A stretch of DNA of 9,406 nt from Gammaproteobacteria bacterium (GTDB lineage Bacteria > Pseudomonadota > Gammaproteobacteria > Nitrococcales > Nitrococcaceae): contig JAGXLT010000021.1 of NCBI GenBank assembly GCA_018334525.1, forward strand, positions 1 to 9,406, given 5' to 3'. Below the pieces are notes generated by a model. That model was not told the origin of the DNA. It did not search any database and worked only from the letters and a program-made list of their open reading frames with translations. The position numbers and the translations under genes are program-made. Shown here piece after piece: positions 8,641 to 9,406 of this stretch (positions within the stretch are counted from its first letter, which is position 1; each line of letters opens with the position of its first letter).

Positions 8641-8670
8641 AGTATCGAGCGGCTGGAGTAATGGTGTCAA
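8641..8670 (-). promoter_or_regulatory. Candidate sigma-70 promoter for lpoA-yraN-gmhA
   Basis: On the minus strand a perfect TTGACA -35 lies at 8670-8665. An 18-bp spacer separates it from GATACT (8646-8641), which matches four of six -10 bases. Transcription would begin near 8634, giving a leader of about 47 bases before the lpoA TTG. The -35 lies inside codons 2-4 of rsmI, and the spacer covers the rsmI ribosome site. I found no equally good promoter for rsmI in the 73-bp gap; TTTACA at 8608-8613 is a possible -35 without a well-placed -10. Confidence 0.5.
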
Positions 8671-9406
8671 ACCAACCTGGAAGTCTATATGTGGTGGCAA
8701 CACCCATCGGCAATCTCAGTGATATGAGCCCTCGAGCTATCGGGATATTAAATCATGTTGCCGTGATTGCTGCGGAGGATACACGGCATACCGGCCGTTT
8801 GCTCGAGCAGTTTGATTGCCGGACGCCACAATTGTCATTGCACGAACATAACGAAGCCAGCCGTGTGGAGCGATTACTCGAGCGCTTGCAGGCCGGAGAC
8901 GATATCGCGTTGGTCAGCGATGCGGGGACGCCGCTGATCAGTGACCCAGGTTATCGACTGGTTCGTGCCGCTCGTAAGGCCGGCTTAACCGTGCTGGCGG
9001 TGCCCGGACCATCCAGCATAACTGCTGCTTTGTCGGTTGCCGGTTTGCCAACAGATCGTTTTTGTTTTGAGGGATTTCTGCCAGCCCGGGCCGCGGCGCG
9101 ACGTCGGCGGCTTGAGGTATTAGCGAATTCCTCTGAAACCTTAGTGTTTTTTGAAGCGGGTCGACGCCTTGGCGCCACGCTGAGTGAAATGGCTGCGGTG
9201 TTTGGCGGCTCCCGTGAGGCTGCTATTTCCAGAGAGTTAACGAAGCGGTTTGAAACGACTCGCCTGGATACGCTGGATCGGCTGATCGAGTGGCAGGCCG
9301 CCGATGCAAATCAGGCGCGTGGTGAGTTTGTTGTGATGGTGGCATCAGCCGCGCGCGAAACGGATCCGTCAGTCGAAGCGCAAATACCACTGGATGTTGA
9401 TCAGCT
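8661..9406 (+). CDS. rsmI: 16S rRNA (cytidine-1402-2'-O)-methyltransferase, truncated by window end
   Basis: The open frame runs off the right edge after 248 codons; full-length RsmI is usually about 280-290 residues, so only the C-terminus is missing. RsmI uses S-adenosylmethionine to 2'-O-methylate C1402 of 16S rRNA in the decoding centre. The tetrapyrrole-methylase-fold motifs are in order: SLYVVATPIGNLSD (8-21), AAEDTRHT (37-44), LSLHEHNE (58-65), LVSDAGTPLISDPGYRLV (84-101), VPGPSSITAAL (114-124), GLPTDRFCFEGFLPA (128-142) and RELTKRFET (191-199). The usual Y-E-x-P-H-R motif reads FFEAGRR here (163-169). The ATG at 8661 has GGAG only two bases upstream; the next codon is GTG (8664), at a better distance, so either could be used. 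The gene is divergent from lpoA, as in E. coli and Pseudomonas. Confidence 0.94.
   Translation, partial: MVSNQPGSLYVVATPIGNLSDMSPRAIGILNHVAVIAAEDTRHTGRLLEQFDCRTPQLSLHEHNEASRVERLLERLQAGDDIALVSDAGTPLISDPGYRLVRAARKAGLTVLAVPGPSSITAALSVAGLPTDRFCFEGFLPARAAARRRRLEVLANSSETLVFFEAGRRLGATLSEMAAVFGGSREAAISRELTKRFETTRLDTLDRLIEWQAADANQARGEFVVMVASAARETDPSVEAQIPLDVDQ

Overview
The window is a stretch of gammaproteobacterial core chromosome. It carries a complete cytochrome bc1 operon (petABC) joined to sspA-sspB, a divergent lpoA-yraN-gmhA/rsmI block, and an algW/DegS-type protease beside ybgI and the 3' end of hisD. This set of neighbourhoods matches my memory of Pseudomonas (PA4422-PA4431 and PA4445-PA4448). 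Base composition is moderate, so the host is more likely a relative of the pseudomonads or marine oligotrophic gammaproteobacteria than Pseudomonas itself; I cannot name a genus.

Layout. Bases 2-151 (+) are the end of hisD. It faces algW (166-1254, -), a membrane-anchored periplasmic regulatory protease. Divergent from algW is ybgI (1292-2050, +), a NIF3-family metalloprotein. A 163-bp gap (2051-2213) holds a terminator-like hairpin and a candidate promoter. Next comes a tightly packed (+) operon: petA (Rieske), petB (cytochrome b), petC (cytochrome c1), sspA and sspB (2214-5817), with overlaps or 1-bp gaps at most junctions. The (-) operon lpoA > yraN > gmhA (8587 down to 5800) converges on it, and the last 18 bp of sspB and gmhA overlap tail to tail. 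rsmI (8661 to beyond the window end, +) diverges from lpoA.

Function. petABC encodes the three catalytic subunits of the quinol:cytochrome c oxidoreductase. sspA encodes an RNA-polymerase-associated, GST-fold stress regulator, and sspB the ClpXP adaptor that delivers ssrA-tagged and other substrates. lpoA encodes the outer-membrane lipoprotein activator of PBP1a. yraN encodes a small nuclease-fold protein. gmhA encodes a SIS-domain protein that retains sedoheptulose-7-phosphate isomerase residues although it sits in the E. coli diaA position. rsmI encodes the 16S rRNA C1402 2'-O-methyltransferase. algW/DegS proteases start the sigma-E/AlgU envelope stress cascade.

I found no mobile element, CRISPR array, tRNA, rRNA, phage gene or defence island, and no evidence of an undescribed system. 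The points worth a second look are fine-scale: a probable CTG start for sspA coupled to the petC stop, an SspB with a very short linker whose ClpX-binding tail is encoded exactly in the antisense overlap with gmhA, a TTG start and consensus-like promoter for lpoA that overlaps the rsmI start, and some family-variant motifs. No gap longer than 300 bases lacks a gene; the longest is 163 bp.
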